A stretch of 47,777 bases of DNA from Pseudomonadota bacterium (GTDB lineage Bacteria > Pseudomonadota > Gammaproteobacteria > Xanthomonadales > Xanthomonadaceae), in NCBI GenBank assembly GCA_963205415.1, contig CAUJJS010000032.1:1-47777 (forward strand). Direction: 5' to 3'. A program made the translations under genes and the position numbers. The notes beneath the pieces were generated by a model. It was not told the origin of the DNA and did no database searches. It saw only the letters and a program-made list of their open reading frames with translations. Below are positions 46,804 to 47,777 of this stretch, in pieces (position 1 is the first letter of the stretch; each line of letters begins with the position of its first letter).

Positions 46804-47592
46804 CTGGAGGACGCCACCGGTTCCATCGCGGGGATCGTCTGGCCAGAATCGCGTGCCTATGTCGAGTTCACGATCTGCCCCGCACCCGTCATTGTGTATG
46901 GGCAGGTAGCCGAGTTCAGGGGTCAGCCCCAGATCCATGTGCGATCACTGGCCGTGCTCCAGCCTATGGAAGTTCTTCTGGCGACCGGGCTCCTGCCGCG
47001 GCATCGGTACGCAGGTGAAATGCTTGCCGCGTTCGACCGCTTGGCCCGGCTCGAGAATTCGCTGCCGTCGCCACTCGATGCCTTCCTGCGGCGGGTGCTG
47101 CTCGACCCGGACATCGGAATTGGTTTCCTGCGTTGCCGGGCAAGCGTCAACCACCACCACAACTTTGCCGGCGGCCTCCTTGTACACAGCACCGAAATGC
47201 TCGACCTCGTTGCCGACGCCACACACCTGCCCCTGCCGCACGACCCATGGGCTCCATCCATAGCGCAACTGACTTACCTGCTGCACGATGTCGGCAAGCT
47301 GCGATCGGTGGGGGAGACCACGCGTACGCGCCATGGTCTCGTGGGTCGCCACGAGATCATGACGATCGAACTGCTGGCGCCCCACCTGCGCTGGCTCGAG
47401 CTCAGGAGCCCCGAACTCGCCACCGTGCTGCGTGCCGTCCTTGGCCATCTGGCCACACCAGCCAAGGCCAGAGGGGTTTCCCAGTTTCTGGTTAGTGAGA
47501 TCGTGGAGAAGATGGATCAATGGAGCGCGGCTGCGTACAACCGGCGTGATACTTGCAAGCTCTTGGGGCTGGAGCGTCTGGATGCGGCGTAG

Positions 47593-47777
47593 GCAGTACT
47601 GACAGGCCGCGTAGACGCTGCCAATTCACGCCCGCGCACAACCATTGAAACTGCTCGATCGACAAGGCCCGCGCCGCATAGCCATCGCTCGGCCGATGAA
47701 ACGAACCCTCATGCAAACGGCGCACGCACCAACCACCACTGCGACGGGTTCAACACGAAAGCACCTCCAGCAGCGAG
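47593..47777 (-). pseudogene. IS66 TnpB-like fragment, partial and decayed
   Basis: The minus strand reads GGWCVRRLHEGSF followed by ARALSIEQFQWLCAGVNWQRL, the C-terminal signature of IS66 accessory protein TnpB. An in-frame TGA at 47750-47752 interrupts it (upstream LLEVLSC fits the same family block), and the C-terminus runs without a stop into the 3' end of the OB/HD gene. The rest lies outside the window. Confidence 0.55.

Larger units (their letters stand above)
44124..47592 (+). pseudogene. OB-fold/HD-domain (YhaM-like) nuclease gene split by IS21
   Basis: The 5' part is 44124-44273 (50 codons) and the 3' part 46804-47592 (262 codons). Joining them across one ACTGCTT copy gives a 312-residue frame reading RRLELLLEDATGSIAGIVW at the join. 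An OB-fold (about residues 28-105) precedes an HD domain: NHHHNFAGGLLVHS (about 166-179), the His-Asp pair at 211-212 in LLHDVGK, and His233 in GRHEI. Size and order match the YhaM family of 3'-5' exoribonucleases; the role in a mobile element is unknown. Coupled to the integrase (ATGA). As it stands neither part can make the full protein; an internal start in the 3' part could give the HD domain alone. Confidence 0.85.

Noticed and set aside
44210..46810. CRISPR-like array suggested by regular 23-bp repeats
   Set aside because: The repeats are confined to the two IS ends in inverted orientation, with spacers that are part of the repeat unit; they are IS21 terminal repeats.

Overview
The window is a stretch of GC-rich gammaproteobacterial chromosome. 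Gene content and order point to the Xanthomonadales (Xanthomonadaceae/Rhodanobacteraceae side): a smg-dprA-LysM block divergent from def-fmt-rsmB-DUF4390-ntrY, a hemDXY operon, an Xps/Gsp type II secretion block, and a secreted enzyme ending in a DGFE-type tail. This placement is inferred from family recognition and synteny remembered from that order; no search was run.

Region by region. 1-9.3 kb: a CBS-pair protein and a sensor kinase with a large extracytoplasmic domain on the minus strand, then on the plus strand a secreted GH44 glucanase, metY, and a 1067-residue VIT/vWA/DUF2135 envelope protein. 9.5-13.5 kb: rho and trxA on the minus strand, divergent from a DEAD-box RNA helicase (rhlB). 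13.6-18.1 kb: gspC-gspD-gspE, where gspE carries a frameshift and no gspF follows. 18.4-21.3 kb (minus): smg, dprA and a LysM protein. 21.5-26.9 kb (plus): def, fmt, rsmB, a DUF4390 lipoprotein and an NtrY-type kinase without NtrX. 27-28.6 kb: bfd, bfr and fpr, the parts of an iron-release electron chain; the bacterioferritin has the haem ligand but has lost most ferroxidase ligands. 28.6-32.3 kb: a YiiD-type thioesterase divergent from hemD-hemX-hemY. 32.3-37.8 kb: a PLP-dependent dehydratase/racemase, pepN ending in a REP-like palindrome, and a Tyr/Arg/Ser-rich lipoprotein. 38.3-41.5 kb: mnmG, a UbiA-fold protein without either Asp-rich catalytic motif, and a small membrane protein.

41.6 kb to the end is accessory DNA. 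A tRNA-Arg(CCG) gene, preceded by a 5' half-copy of itself, is followed by an integrated element: repeated GTGCCCA motifs, an XRE-type repressor divergent from an excisionase-like gene across GATCAA operator-like repeats, a tyrosine integrase, and a translationally coupled OB-fold/HD-domain nuclease-like gene. That last gene is split by a complete IS21-family element of 2523 bp with a 7-bp target duplication (ACTGCTT). Removing the element and one duplication copy rebuilds an uninterrupted 312-codon frame. A decayed IS66 TnpB fragment closes the window. The far end of the island lies outside the window.

The strongest leads are the exact IS21 insertion with its multi-copy terminal repeats, the ferroxidase-less Bfr next to Bfd and Fpr, the UbiA-like pseudoenzyme beside mnmG, the tRNA half-copy at the island border, and the gspE frameshift.
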